This document shows positions 47,845-57,711 of a stretch of 64,000 nt of DNA, piece by piece (positions within the stretch are counted from its first letter, which is position 1; each line of letters starts with the position of its first letter). The notes beneath the pieces are model-generated. The model searched no databases. It was not told the DNA's origin and worked only from the letters and a program-made list of their open reading frames with translations. Both the position numbers and the translations under genes were made by a program. The DNA is from Sphingobium baderi (GTDB lineage: Bacteria; Pseudomonadota; Alphaproteobacteria; Sphingomonadales; Sphingomonadaceae). The stretch spans positions 310,001 to 374,000 of the forward strand of contig NZ_CP013264.1 in the NCBI RefSeq assembly GCF_001456115.1, in the 5' to 3' direction.

Positions 47845-48453
47845 ATGCAGATCCGCCGTCACCTGCTTGCCGTCGCCGCCTCTCTGGGCGCATTGGCGGT
47901 CGTCATACCCACCCCCGCTTTGGCCCACTGCGACAGCATGGATGGCCCGGTGGTGCATGACGCGCAAAGGGCTCTCAGCGAGGCAAACCTGACCCCGGTT
48001 CTCAAGTGGGTCACGCAAGAAGACGAGGATGAGATCCGCAGCGCGTTCCAGATGACGCTGGCGGTGCGTGGGGAAAGCGACGCCGCGATGCAGGTGGCCG
48101 ATCGCTACTTTTACGAAACTGTGATCCGGGTCCACCGCGCCAGTGAGGGAGAGGGCTTCACCGGGCTAAAACCTGCGGGCAGCGTTGACCCGGCGATTGC
48201 CGCCGCTGACAGGGCGCTGCAGACCGGCCAAGTTGGACCGCTCGCCGATGAGCTGGCATCCGCGGTTCGCCATGGGGTCGAGGAGCGCTTTGCGGACGCC
48301 TACCAGAAACGACAAGTAGCAGAAGAGTCGGTCGCGCAGGGGCGCGAGTACGTGGAGGCCTACGTGCAGTTCACGCACTTCGCCGAAGGCGTGCAGCATC
48401 TGACCGAGGCCGGCGCCAGCCACCAGCACCGGGAGACTTCGGCCGACCATTAA
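47845..48453 (+). CDS. DUF6448-like exported protein
   Basis: A 202-residue protein with a signal peptide (cleavage near ALAHC). The mature protein opens HCDSMDGPVV and contains LTPVLKWVTQEDEDEIRSAF and TLAVRG, a pattern I associate with the DUF6448 family. Helical, with a His-rich end. ATG 47845 follows GGAAAGGG. Divergent from the LysR gene. Role unknown. Confidence 0.7.
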   Translation: MQIRRHLLAVAASLGALAVVIPTPALAHCDSMDGPVVHDAQRALSEANLTPVLKWVTQEDEDEIRSAFQMTLAVRGESDAAMQVADRYFYETVIRVHRASEGEGFTGLKPAGSVDPAIAAADRALQTGQVGPLADELASAVRHGVEERFADAYQKRQVAEESVAQGREYVEAYVQFTHFAEGVQHLTEAGASHQHRETSADH

Positions 48454-48562
48454 GTACTGCATCGTTCTTCCGGCAGCGAAGGTCTGATCCACGAAGCTCA
48501 TGGAGATAGTGGCGGCATCGGGTCGTGACGGTCGAACCACTGCGCTTCCGTTGCCGCCAGCA

Positions 48563-48591
48563 GCGGCCATCGGGCAGTGCCCGATGGCCGC
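48563..48591 (-). repeat. Perfect hairpin after recombinase B
   Basis: GCGGCCATCGGGCA (48563-48576), a single G, and TGCCCGATGGCCGC (48578-48591): a 14-bp perfect inverted repeat, 8 nt beyond the stop of recombinase B. No T run follows in the transcribed direction. Confidence 0.75.
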
Positions 48592-48599
48592 ATCGATAG

Positions 48600-49232
48600 T
48601 CAGATTTCGGTGCGCTCGGCGAGGAGGAGCGCGTCCTCCACATCGACGCCCAGATAGCGAACGGTGTTCTCGATCTTGGTGTGACCGAGCAAGATCTGCA
48701 CCGCGCGTAGGTTTCCGGTGGCCCTGTAGATCATGGCAGCCTTGGTGCGGCGCATCGAATGCGTGCCATAGTCTTCTCGGCGCAGTCCGACGGCTGTGAC
48801 CAATTCGTCCAGCAGCCTGGCATATTGGCGCGTGCTCATGGGGCGACGGTGATCAAGACGACTGGGAAAGACATACCCATCGGCTGGTCCACCACGGCGC
48901 AGGAGCCATGTGGCAAGGCTGGCGCGAGCGTCAGCGGTAATCTCGAACTGCACCGGTCGTCCTGTTTTCTGCTGGATGACGAGCGCGCGGTTCCGAATAT
49001 CGGACCCCGCCACAAGATCACCGATCTTGAGCTTCACGAGGTCGCAGCCGCGCAGCTTGCTGTCGATGGCAAGGTCGAACAGCGCGCGATCACGGAGCCG
49101 CTCCTCTCGATCGAGGAAGAACCGGATCGCCCAGATCTGCTTCTGGGTGAGCGGTCGCTTCGTTCCCACCGTCTTTCCAGCATTCCAGGCCACGCGGTGG
49201 TGCATCGCCGGGTCTAAGTGCGAGTAGGTCAT
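48600..49232 (-). CDS. Minimal tyrosine recombinase, copy B
   Basis: A 210-residue catalytic-domain-only recombinase closely related to copies A and C. Arg61, Lys89, His158, Arg161, His184 and Tyr193 are all conserved at the same positions. ATG 49232 is chosen over ATG 49238 because it restores the common 28-nt leader and a proper distance from GGAGAA. It lies at the edge of the arsenic module. Confidence 0.85.
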   Translation of the reverse strand: MTYSHLDPAMHHRVAWNAGKTVGTKRPLTQKQIWAIRFFLDREERLRDRALFDLAIDSKLRGCDLVKLKIGDLVAGSDIRNRALVIQQKTGRPVQFEITADARASLATWLLRRGGPADGYVFPSRLDHRRPMSTRQYARLLDELVTAVGLRREDYGTHSMRRTKAAMIYRATGNLRAVQILLGHTKIENTVRYLGVDVEDALLLAERTEI

Positions 49233-49260
49233 CGTCATTCTCCGTGGCCGTGATTGGCCA
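49233..49260 (-). promoter_or_regulatory. Conserved 28-nt leader of recombinase B
   Basis: TGGCCA exactly 28 nt before the ATG, then GGCC, then GGAGAA 5 nt before the start: the same layout as copies A and C although the bases between the blocks differ. Confidence 0.6.
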
Positions 49261-49476
49261 TGGAGAAGAACGGGTCCGACCGGCCTGCCTCGACACAAAG
49301 CGGCCATTGCTGCGTGCCGTCTCGATGACCGCTTTCGGGAGAGGCCGGCGGCTGGCCTAATGACCGAGATGAGGGCGCCTTGCTGACCGGCAGCTTGTGA
49401 AGGGACCGGTATTACGGCTCCTGGGCCGTCTGCTGACGGCCCGCTTTAGTTGGCTCGAGGGCTCAAGCGGACATGG

Positions 49477-50217
49477 TCAGTCCTTCGCCAGCCCCGCCCG
49501 CTCGACGTGAGTATCGACTGGCTCGCCCCGATCCTTGCGCTCGGAATAGCGATCGACGAACTGCCGGGCATGTGGCCGCAGCAGCACGGTGAAGCGGACC
49601 AGTTCCTCCATCACGTCGACGATGCGATCGTAATAGCCGGAGGGCCGCATTCGCCCTTCCTCATCGAACTCCTCGTATGCCTTGGCGATGCTCGACTGGT
49701 TGGGGATCGTCACCATGCGCATCCAGCGCCCGAGGATGCGGAGCGTGTTGATCGTGTTGAAGGACTGGGATCCGGCACACACCTGCATGACCGCCAGTGT
49801 TCTGCCCTGGGTCGGCCGAAGCCCCTTGTAGGCGAGCGGAAGGTGATCGATCTGGGCCTTCATTATGCCCGAAATCTGGCCGTGGCGTTCGGGGCTGCAC
49901 CAGACCTGTCCCTCGGACCACAGCGAGTGCTCGCGCAGCTCGTGCACGGCGGGGTGATCGTCGTTGGCGACCTGGTCGGGCAGCGGCAGGTCCGACGGAT
50001 CGAAAATGCGCGTCTCGCAGCCGAACAGCTGCAGCAGCCGCGCCGCCTCTTCGACGGCGAGCCGCGAATAGGAGCGCTCGCGGAGCGATCCGTAGAGCAA
50101 TAGGATGCGCGGGGCCGGGTCGAGCCTGCCGAGGCCGGATGCCGGGCTATGGCGGACGTACTCGCGCCTCAGCGCGGGCACGTGATCGGGGTCCGGGAGA
50201 ACGCGTATACGGGACAT
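49477..50217 (-). CDS. arsH: ArsH, NADPH-dependent FMN organoarsenical oxidase
   Basis: A 246-residue flavoprotein. The phosphate-binding loop [12 protein letters not shown] and the segment [23 protein letters not shown] are ArsH hallmarks. ArsH oxidises trivalent methylated or aromatic arsenicals. Last gene of the leftward arsenic operon, 13 bp after acr3. Confidence 0.94.
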   Translation of the reverse strand: MSRIRVLPDPDHVPALRREYVRHSPASGLGRLDPAPRILLLYGSLRERSYSRLAVEEAARLLQLFGCETRIFDPSDLPLPDQVANDDHPAVHELREHSLWSEGQVWCSPERHGQISGIMKAQIDHLPLAYKGLRPTQGRTLAVMQVCAGSQSFNTINTLRILGRWMRMVTIPNQSSIAKAYEEFDEEGRMRPSGYYDRIVDVMEELVRFTVLLRPHARQFVDRYSERKDRGEPVDTHVERAGLAKD

Positions 50218-50230
50218 GGTCGTCTGCTGT

Positions 50231-51301
<1,071 letters not shown>

Positions 51302-51321
51302 GCCGGTTCCCTGAAGTCCGC

Positions 51322-52116
51322 TCACCGCAGGCGCCGGCCGTCGGCATCGACGACCTGCTCGCCATCCTCCTTGGCGAATGCACCCGCCTGGCGCGCGGGC
51401 AGGAGGTCGAGCACCGCTTCCGAAGGCCGGCACAGCTTCACGCCGAGCGGCGACACGACCAGAGGGCGGTTGATGAGGATCGGATGCTCCATCATCGCGT
51501 CGAGGAGCTGCGCGTCGGTGAGCCCCGTGTCGTCGAGGCCGAGTTCGGCGTAGGGCGTTCCTTTTTCGCGGAGCAGATCGCGCGGGGTCAGGCCGGCCCG
51601 CTTGATCAGGCCTTCGAGCATAGCGCGCGACGGCGGCGTCTTGAGGTACTCGATCACGTGCGGCTCGATGCCCGCGTTGCGGATCATCGCCAGCGCGTTG
51701 CGCGAGGTCCCGCATTCGGGGTTGTGGTAGATGACGACCTCGCCGCCCATCGGGCGAGTTCCGCTCTCTGGCTCGCCCCATTCGAGTTCGCCTGTTAGGT
51801 CGACGCACATCTCGGGGGCGCCGCCGCAGCAGTCCTGCAGCAGGAACGTGAGCAGGCGCTTCATACCGGCGTAGTCCGCGCGGTAGCGGATCAGGCGGCT
51901 TTCGCGTTCGGAGGTCACCAGGCCGGCGCGCTCGAGCGTCGAGAGGTGATGCGACATCGTCGAGGGCGGTACGCCAGCGCCGCTGGCGATGTCACCGGCC
52001 ACCAGGCCGTCAGGCCCGGCTTTGACGAGCATGCGGAACACCGAAAGACGCGTCTCGTGGGCGAGCGCGCCAAGCGCATCCACCGCCCAGACCTGTCGTG
52101 CGAGCTCATCCATCAT
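51322..52116 (-). CDS. ArsR-ArsC fusion: arsenic repressor joined to arsenate reductase
   Basis: A 264-residue fusion. Residues 1-110 are an ArsR repressor with a wHTH ([19 protein letters not shown]) and a Cys96-Cys97...Cys104 cluster ([10 protein letters not shown]) able to bind As(III). Residues 125-245 are a glutaredoxin-coupled ArsC arsenate reductase with catalytic Cys135 ([10 protein letters not shown]) and Arg217 and Arg230. No frameshift is needed; the reading is continuous. ATGATG at 52116 follows AAAGG. First gene of the leftward ars operon. Confidence 0.9.
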   Translation of the reverse strand: MMDELARQVWAVDALGALAHETRLSVFRMLVKAGPDGLVAGDIASGAGVPPSTMSHHLSTLERAGLVTSERESRLIRYRADYAGMKRLLTFLLQDCCGGAPEMCVDLTGELEWGEPESGTRPMGGEVVIYHNPECGTSRNALAMIRNAGIEPHVIEYLKTPPSRAMLEGLIKRAGLTPRDLLREKGTPYAELGLDDTGLTDAQLLDAMMEHPILINRPLVVSPLGVKLCRPSEAVLDLLPARQAGAFAKEDGEQVVDADGRRLR

Positions 52117-52171
52117 CAACCTTTCGATAGCCGTCAAAATAGTTGCAGCTGGTGGGTCGATCAACCGATAA

Positions 52172-52187
52172 TTCGAGAAGCGTCGAA
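52172..52187. promoter_or_regulatory. Inverted repeat in the ars divergent region
   Basis: TTCGA (52172-52176) and TCGAA (52183-52187) separated by 6 bp, between arsR-arsC and the divergent arsO. A possible ArsR operator, weak on sequence alone. Confidence 0.3.
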
Positions 52188-52257
52188 ATTTGTTCGCCTG
52201 GCAGGACCGTGCCGGCTACGTTGCACGGGGATGGCCTGATCAACCAGGCACGAGGGC

Positions 52258-53304
52258 ATGATGACCGAGCATGACATCATCATCATCGGCGGAGGGCAGA
52301 TGGGCCTTGCGCTCGGCTATTATCTGCGGCGCGCCGGCGCCGACTTCCTGATCCTCGACGGCGAGGACGGACCCGGCGGTGCCTGGCGGCATGGCTGGGA
52401 TTCGCTGCGCCTGTTTTCTCCGGCTGGCTACAGCTCGCTACCGGGCTGGCTCATGCCGCCGACCGAACACGGAGGTTTCCCGACGCGCGACGACGTGATC
52501 GCCTACCTCACCCGGTACGAGCAGCGCTACGAGTTTCGGATCGAGCGGCCGGTCAGAGTGCTGGAGGTGAGCCGGACCGATAACGCCCTCATCATGAGAA
52601 CGGATCGCGGCGGCTATCTCGCCAGGCAAGTGGTGAGCGCCACGGGGACCTGGTCCGAACCCTACAGTCCGAAAATCCCAGGACGTGACCTGTTCGAAGG
52701 TGCACAACTACACTCAGCCCATTATCGCTCGCCAGACGACTTCGCGGGCAAGACAGTCCTCGTCGTTGGCGGGGGCAACAGCGGCGCGCAAATCCTGGCC
52801 GAGCTGTCCCAGGTCGCGGATGCCACCTGGGTAACTCTCAGGGACCCGCTCTTCCTCCCCGACGATGTCGACGGACGCGTGTTGTTCGAACGAGCTACGG
52901 CTCGCTTGAAAGCAGGGCCTAGCGCAGAGCCGGTGGGCGGGATCGGGGATATCGTGATGGTGCCGCCGGTCAGGGACGCCCGCAATCGCGGGGTCCTCGG
53001 CTCGGTTCGCCCCTTCACCCGCATGACCCGAGATGGAGTCGTATGGGAGGATGGTCGGGAGAGCAAAGTCGACGCCATCATCTGGTGCACCGGCTTTGGC
53101 CCTGCGTTGGACCATTTGCGCTCCCTGGGCATCGTCGGCAAGGAAGGCCGCGTCGAGGTGGACGGCCAGCAAGCCGTCGCGGAGCCTCGCCTCTGGCTCG
53201 CGGGCTATGGGGATTGGTGTGGTCCGGGCTCGGCGACGATCATGGGCGCGGCGCGAACCGCTCGCGACCTAGCCGATCAACTCGTTTCTTCCCTCAAGAC
53301 ATAG
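52258..53304 (+). CDS. arsO: ArsO-like flavin monooxygenase
   Basis: A 348-residue FAD/NADPH oxidoreductase. The FAD site is [17 protein letters not shown] at the N-terminus and the NADP site [17 protein letters not shown] is near residue 165. The segment [19 protein letters not shown] is typical of ArsO-type proteins found in ars operons. Divergent from arsR-arsC. The exact substrate is not established. Confidence 0.85.
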   Translation: MMTEHDIIIIGGGQMGLALGYYLRRAGADFLILDGEDGPGGAWRHGWDSLRLFSPAGYSSLPGWLMPPTEHGGFPTRDDVIAYLTRYEQRYEFRIERPVRVLEVSRTDNALIMRTDRGGYLARQVVSATGTWSEPYSPKIPGRDLFEGAQLHSAHYRSPDDFAGKTVLVVGGGNSGAQILAELSQVADATWVTLRDPLFLPDDVDGRVLFERATARLKAGPSAEPVGGIGDIVMVPPVRDARNRGVLGSVRPFTRMTRDGVVWEDGRESKVDAIIWCTGFGPALDHLRSLGIVGKEGRVEVDGQQAVAEPRLWLAGYGDWCGPGSATIMGAARTARDLADQLVSSLKT

Positions 53305-53668
53305 GCCTCCGCAACGTCCGCTTTGCAGTGTTCAATGGATATCCCCGAATGACCGTCTTGAGGGCGCATTGCTGCCAGGCGGCTTCGCGGTAGGCGAATG
53401 GCTGGTTCTGGTGAAAGCTGCTGGTCAAAGCCCGATCGGCGAACGACGCATTCTGGTCGACTGCCGCCGGAAGCAAGCGCCGGATCGTGGGACAAACCTG
53501 CCAATCGCGAGACGGCGGCGAACGGCGGGTTCCGCACCCATTGCGGACATTGTCAGCATCAATAGCTGCTTGACGCGGTATGGCTTGGCCGGGATGATGG
53601 GCAAATGATGCGCCGCATGAAGCCTGCGGGATGCTGTTCGAAACAACTTCGATTGGGGGCGCGCAACG
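53305..53668. other. 364-bp intergenic region with repeat-like sequence
   Basis: No credible gene. Segments such as CATTGCGGACATTGTC and AACGTCCGCTTTGCAG resemble the degenerate intergenic repeats seen elsewhere in the window. Confidence 0.5.
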
Positions 53669-54010
53669 ATGGCCTTGAAGCACGTAACGTCAGGCGAGGT
53701 GGCGCATCTTGCCGGTATCGATGATCCGGCGGCGCGGACGCGTGCGCTTGCCCGGACAAGCTCGTTCGAGGCGATCCATCTTGTCGTGCGGGCGGGAGAG
53801 TCTCTTCCGGCCCACAAGGTCGATGGGTCCATAATCCTCCATTGCCTGGAGGGGCATGTCGCTTTCGAAGCGGGCAAATCCCCAGATATGCGTGCCGGCG
53901 ACTGGGTGTATCTGGAGCCGGGAACGCCCCATGCCGTGCGCGGTATTGCCGACAGCGCGCTTCTGCTAACCATCCTGTTCGATGCGCCGGCTTTCCGTAC
54001 CGACACCTGA
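53669..54010 (+). CDS. Cupin-domain protein
   Basis: A 113-residue single-domain cupin. The beta-barrel motifs are GESLPAHKVDG and DWVYLEPGTPHAV; only some of the usual metal His/Glu ligands are present. It lies 56 bp before the nitric oxide reductase gene in the same direction, so it may act as a sensor or assist its control. Function inferred from context only. Confidence 0.8.
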   Translation: MALKHVTSGEVAHLAGIDDPAARTRALARTSSFEAIHLVVRAGESLPAHKVDGSIILHCLEGHVAFEAGKSPDMRAGDWVYLEPGTPHAVRGIADSALLLTILFDAPAFRTDT

Positions 54011-54066
54011 ACTGTCATCTATTTTGTTATGATTGGCTGAGTCGCTCGGTCAGCAAGGGGAGTTTC

Positions 54067-56310
54067 GTGGGGGAATATCGCAAGCTGTGGTGGACGCTGA
54101 TCGCGGTCCTCGTCGTCACGTTCAGCATATTGGGGTTCTACGGCACCGAATTCTATAAAAAGCCGCCCCCGATTCCCGCACAGGTCGTATCGGCCAGCGG
54201 CACCGTGCTGATGACCCGCGATGATATTCTCGATGGGCAGACGGCGTGGCAAAGCACTGGCGGCATGCAGGTCGGGTCGATCTGGGGGCATGGCGCCTAC
54301 CAAGCGCCCGACTGGTCGGCGGACTGGCTGCACCGCGAACTCACCACCTGGCTCGATCTCACCGCGCAGGAAACCGCCGGCATGCGGTTCGATGCCCTCC
54401 AGCCCGGAGAACAGGCCAAGCTGCGATATTGGCTGGAGCAGGAATATCGCCAGAACACGTATGATCCCGGCACCGGCACGCTGACCGTTTCCGACCGCCG
54501 GGCGCGTGCCATGGCGCAAGTCGCGGACTATTATCAGCGGCTCTATGGCAACGATCCGGCTCTGCGGGAGCGGCGCGACAATTACGCCATGAAAGAGAAC
54601 ACGCTGCCCAGCGGGGAGCGACGGGAAGACCTGACCCACTTCTTCTTCTGGACCGCCTGGGCCACCGCCACCGAACGGCCGGGGACGGATGCGACCTATA
54701 CCAACAACTGGCCGCCCGAACCGCTGATCAGCAATCACCCCACCGCCGAAAACATCATGTGGTCGCTGGCCTGCGTCATGATCCTGATCGCCGGGGTGGG
54801 CGCGCTGATCTGGGGCTGGGCGTTCCTGCGAAGGCATGAGCCTGAACCCGAAGCGCCCGCGAGCGATCCGATGCTCGCCGTCGGGGTGACAGCATCGCAA
54901 AAGGCGGTCGGCAAATATCTGTTCGTCGTGATGGCGCTGTTCGTGGCGCAGGTGTTCCTCGGCGGTCTGACCGCCCATTACACGATCGAGGGGCAAGGCT
55001 TTTATGGCCTCGACCTGTCATGGCTGCCCTATTCGCTCAGCCGCACCTGGCACGTCCAGAGCGCGATCTTCTGGATCGCCACCGCGTTTCTGGCGGCGGG
55101 GCTGTTCCTCGCGCCGCTCATCAACGGCGGCAAGGACCCCAAATATCAGGCGCTGGGCGTTCATATCCTGTTCGTGGCGCTGCTGATAGTGGTGGTCGGC
55201 TCCTATGCCGGCACGTTCTTCGCCATCGCGCAGGTGATGCCGCCGGAGCTGAACTTCTGGTTTGGCCATCAGGGCTATGAATATCTCGATCTTGGCCGGT
55301 TTTGGCAGGTTGCGCTGTTCATCGGCCTCTTGTTCTGGCTCGGCCTGATGCTGCGCGCGATGATCCCCGCGCTGCGTGGCGGCGGAGACAAGAATCTGAT
55401 CGCCCTGCTGTGCGTATCGGTCGTCGCCATCGGCCTGTTCTACGGCTCGGGCCTGTTCTACGGAGAGCGCACCCACATCACGATCATGGAATATTGGCGC
55501 TGGTGGGTGGTGCATCTGTGGGTCGAGGGCATCTTCGAGGTGTTCGCCACCACCGCCCTCGCCTTCATCTTCGCCTCCATGGGACTGGTGTCGCGGCGCA
55601 TCGCCACGGCCGCCGCATTGACGTCGGCGTCGCTGTTCATGGTCGGCGGGGTACCGGGCACGTTCCATCACCTCTATTTCTCGGGTACCACGACGCCGGT
55701 CATGGCGGTCGGCGCGGCGTTCAGCGCGCTGGAAGTCGTACCGCTCATCGTACTCGGCTACGAGGCCTGGGAACATTGGAGCTACAAGGACCGCGCGCCG
55801 TGGATGCAGCGGGTGAAATGGCCGCTGATGTGCTTTGTCGCGGTCGCCTTCTGGAACATGCTGGGCGCGGGCGTTTTCGGCTTCATGATCAATACGCCGG
55901 TGGCGCTATTCTACCTGCAAGGCCTCAACACCACGGCGGTTCATGCCCATGCCGCTCTGTTTGGCGTCTATGGCTTCCTGTCACTGGGCTTCGTGCTGTT
56001 GATCCTGCGCTATCTGCGTCCTGACATGATGTTCAACGAAGGGCTGATGAAAACCGGCTTCTGGAGCCTCAACGCGGGTTTGGTGCTGATGATCTTCACC
56101 AGTCTGCTGCCGGTCGGACTGTTCCAGTTCCAAGCGAGCACCAGCGTCGGCATGTGGTATGCGCGCAGCGACGAATTTCTCCAGCAGCCCTTCCTCGAAA
56201 CCCTGCGCTGGGTCCGCACCTTCGGCGATGTCGTGTTTATCGTGGGCGCCGTGGCGGTCGCATGGCAGGTCGTAATCCTCGGCCGGTGGCGCAGGGAGGC
56301 GCAGGCGTAA
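54067..56310 (+). CDS. norZ: Quinol-dependent nitric oxide reductase (qNor)
   Basis: A 747-residue membrane enzyme that reduces NO to N2O with electrons from quinol. The N-terminal ~220 residues hold the qNor-specific helix and soluble domain (WGHGAYQAPDWSADWLHREL), and the rest is the 12-helix NorB core with conserved His (SRTWHVQSAIFW, HLWVEGIFEVF, GTFHHLYFSG). GTG 54067 is the best start: AGGGGAG lies 5 nt upstream. It stands alone, without norC or an evident regulator, suggesting NO detoxification rather than full denitrification. Confidence 0.94.
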   Translation: MGEYRKLWWTLIAVLVVTFSILGFYGTEFYKKPPPIPAQVVSASGTVLMTRDDILDGQTAWQSTGGMQVGSIWGHGAYQAPDWSADWLHRELTTWLDLTAQETAGMRFDALQPGEQAKLRYWLEQEYRQNTYDPGTGTLTVSDRRARAMAQVADYYQRLYGNDPALRERRDNYAMKENTLPSGERREDLTHFFFWTAWATATERPGTDATYTNNWPPEPLISNHPTAENIMWSLACVMILIAGVGALIWGWAFLRRHEPEPEAPASDPMLAVGVTASQKAVGKYLFVVMALFVAQVFLGGLTAHYTIEGQGFYGLDLSWLPYSLSRTWHVQSAIFWIATAFLAAGLFLAPLINGGKDPKYQALGVHILFVALLIVVVGSYAGTFFAIAQVMPPELNFWFGHQGYEYLDLGRFWQVALFIGLLFWLGLMLRAMIPALRGGGDKNLIALLCVSVVAIGLFYGSGLFYGERTHITIMEYWRWWVVHLWVEGIFEVFATTALAFIFASMGLVSRRIATAAALTSASLFMVGGVPGTFHHLYFSGTTTPVMAVGAAFSALEVVPLIVLGYEAWEHWSYKDRAPWMQRVKWPLMCFVAVAFWNMLGAGVFGFMINTPVALFYLQGLNTTAVHAHAALFGVYGFLSLGFVLLILRYLRPDMMFNEGLMKTGFWSLNAGLVLMIFTSLLPVGLFQFQASTSVGMWYARSDEFLQQPFLETLRWVRTFGDVVFIVGAVAVAWQVVILGRWRREAQA

Positions 56311-56543
56311 CAGCCGGTGGACCGACAGCTCGCCGCCATCCTTGCATGACGGCTTTCCGGATCAACAAATTGCGCGCGGAACGGCGTACATTGAGCGCGC
56401 TGCCACCCGTCCGTTCAATATCTGGCGGATGGCCGTTTCCAGCAGGAGCTGCTGTTCACCCACCTATCGGCGAACGGCTTGAACTGGTCGGCACGAACCC
56501 CAAAGTCACTCCTTCGAATCTTCTTCTGCAAGCGTTCTGCAGA

Positions 56544-56571
56544 TGGCCAATGTGGCCGTAGGAGAACGATC
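56544..56571 (+). promoter_or_regulatory. Conserved 28-nt leader of recombinase C
   Basis: TGGCCA at 56544-56549, then GGCC and GGAGAA, with the ATG at 56572. Spacing identical to copies A and B. Confidence 0.6.
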
Positions 56572-57204
56572 ATGGAGATGCCTGAAACAGAACTCACCGC
56601 CACCAAGCGCCCGGTTTGGAATGCCGGAAGGACTGTGGGTGCAAAGCGGGCTCTGAAACCGAAGCAAATTTGGGAAATCCGTTTCTACCTCAATCAGCGC
56701 CGCCGCCTGCGAGATCGAGCGCTGTTCGATCTGGCGATCGACAGCAAGCTTCGGGGCTGCGACCTTGTGCAGATGAAGATCGGCGACATTGTCAGCGGAG
56801 GGCAGATCCGAACGCGGGCAATCGTAATGCAGCAGAAAACAGGCCGGCCCGTTCAGTTCGAACTGCTGCCAGATGCTCGGGCGAGCTTGCTGGCATGGCT
56901 CGAACGCCGGGGCGGCACGGTGGACGATTATGTGTTCCCGAGCCGGGTTGATCATAACGGGCACCTGAGCACACGGCAGTACGCTCGGCTTGTCGACGAA
57001 TGGGTGACAGGGGTCGGGCTGATGCCAAGCGAGTATGGCACCCACTCGCTTCGGCGAACGAAGGCATCGATCATCTACAGGGCGACGGGCAATCTGCGGG
57101 CTGTCCAAATCCTGCTCGGCCATAGCAAGATAGAAAATACGGTGCGCTATCTCGGGATCGACGTGGAGGATGCGCTTGCGCTTGCCGAAAACACCGAGAT
57201 CTGA
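56572..57204 (+). CDS. Minimal tyrosine recombinase, copy C
   Basis: A 210-residue catalytic-domain-only tyrosine recombinase. Active-site residues are Arg61 (LRGCDL), Lys89 (QQKTGRP), His158, Arg161 (THSLRR), His184 and Tyr193. It differs from A and B mainly in the first 12 residues and surface positions. ATG 56572 is preceded by GGAGAA. It lies between the NO reductase and the copper module, convergent with cueR. Confidence 0.85.
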   Translation: MEMPETELTATKRPVWNAGRTVGAKRALKPKQIWEIRFYLNQRRRLRDRALFDLAIDSKLRGCDLVQMKIGDIVSGGQIRTRAIVMQQKTGRPVQFELLPDARASLLAWLERRGGTVDDYVFPSRVDHNGHLSTRQYARLVDEWVTGVGLMPSEYGTHSLRRTKASIIYRATGNLRAVQILLGHSKIENTVRYLGIDVEDALALAENTEI

Positions 57205-57211
57205 ACCCACT

Positions 57212-57248
57212 GACGCCCGTTTTCGGTAGAGAGCCGGATACGGGCGTC
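57212..57248 (+). repeat. Perfect hairpin after recombinase C
   Basis: GACGCCCGT (57212-57220) and ACGGGCGTC (57240-57248) form a 9-bp stem; CGG/CCG inside the loop can add an inner stem separated by bulges. Begins 7 nt after the stop of recombinase C. No T run follows. Confidence 0.7.
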
Positions 57249-57257
57249 TGGGACTTT

Positions 57258-57291
57258 CCGGTCATTCATCCGTTGTCCCATGAATGACCGG
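57258..57291. terminator. Inverted repeat between recombinase C and cueR
   Basis: CCGGTCATTCA (57258-57268) and TGAATGACCGG (57281-57291) form an 11-bp perfect stem with a 12-nt loop, abutting the cueR stop at 57292. Possibly a bidirectional terminator; no strong T run is present on either side. Confidence 0.5.
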
Positions 57292-57711
57292 TTAGAGTTC
57301 GGCTTCCGCCATTGCACCGTCCGCGTCGCCGGACATACGCTCGATGATCGGGCAGTCGGGCCGGTCGTCGCCATGGCAACGGTCAGCCAATTCCAGCAGC
57401 GTGCGGCGCAGGGCCTGAAGCACATCGGCCTTGCGACCGAGTTCTTCGGCGCGAGCGACGGCGAGTGCCTTCACCTCGGCGCTGGCGCGCTGAGAATTGC
57501 TCCACAGCCCGAGGAGATCTCGGATCTCCTCGATCGGAAAGCCGAGATCGCGGGCATTTGCGATGAAGCGCAGGCGGAGGACATCGGCATCGCCATAATC
57601 GCGATAGCCGCTGTCCCGGCGCGGTGGTGCCGGGATCAGGCCGATCTTCTCATAATGGCGGATCATCCGCTGCGAGACGCCACTCGCGTGCGAGGCCGCG
57701 CCGATATTCAC
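57292..57711 (-). CDS. cueR: CueR-like MerR-family copper regulator
   Basis: A 139-residue MerR regulator. The HTH lies at 1-40 ([29 protein letters not shown]) and the metal loop has Cys112 and Cys120 (CHGDDRPDC), the C-X7-C spacing of Cu(I)-sensing CueR. ATG overlaps the copper ATPase stop as ATGA. It probably acts at the inverted repeat at 60140-60160. Confidence 0.9.
   Translation of the reverse strand: MNIGAASHASGVSQRMIRHYEKIGLIPAPPRRDSGYRDYGDADVLRLRFIANARDLGFPIEEIRDLLGLWSNSQRASAEVKALAVARAEELGRKADVLQALRRTLLELADRCHGDDRPDCPIIERMSGDADGAMAEAEL

Noticed and set aside
53369..53608. 79-residue open frame after arsO
   Set aside because: Lies in degenerate repeat-like intergenic sequence, lacks a ribosome site and any pattern.
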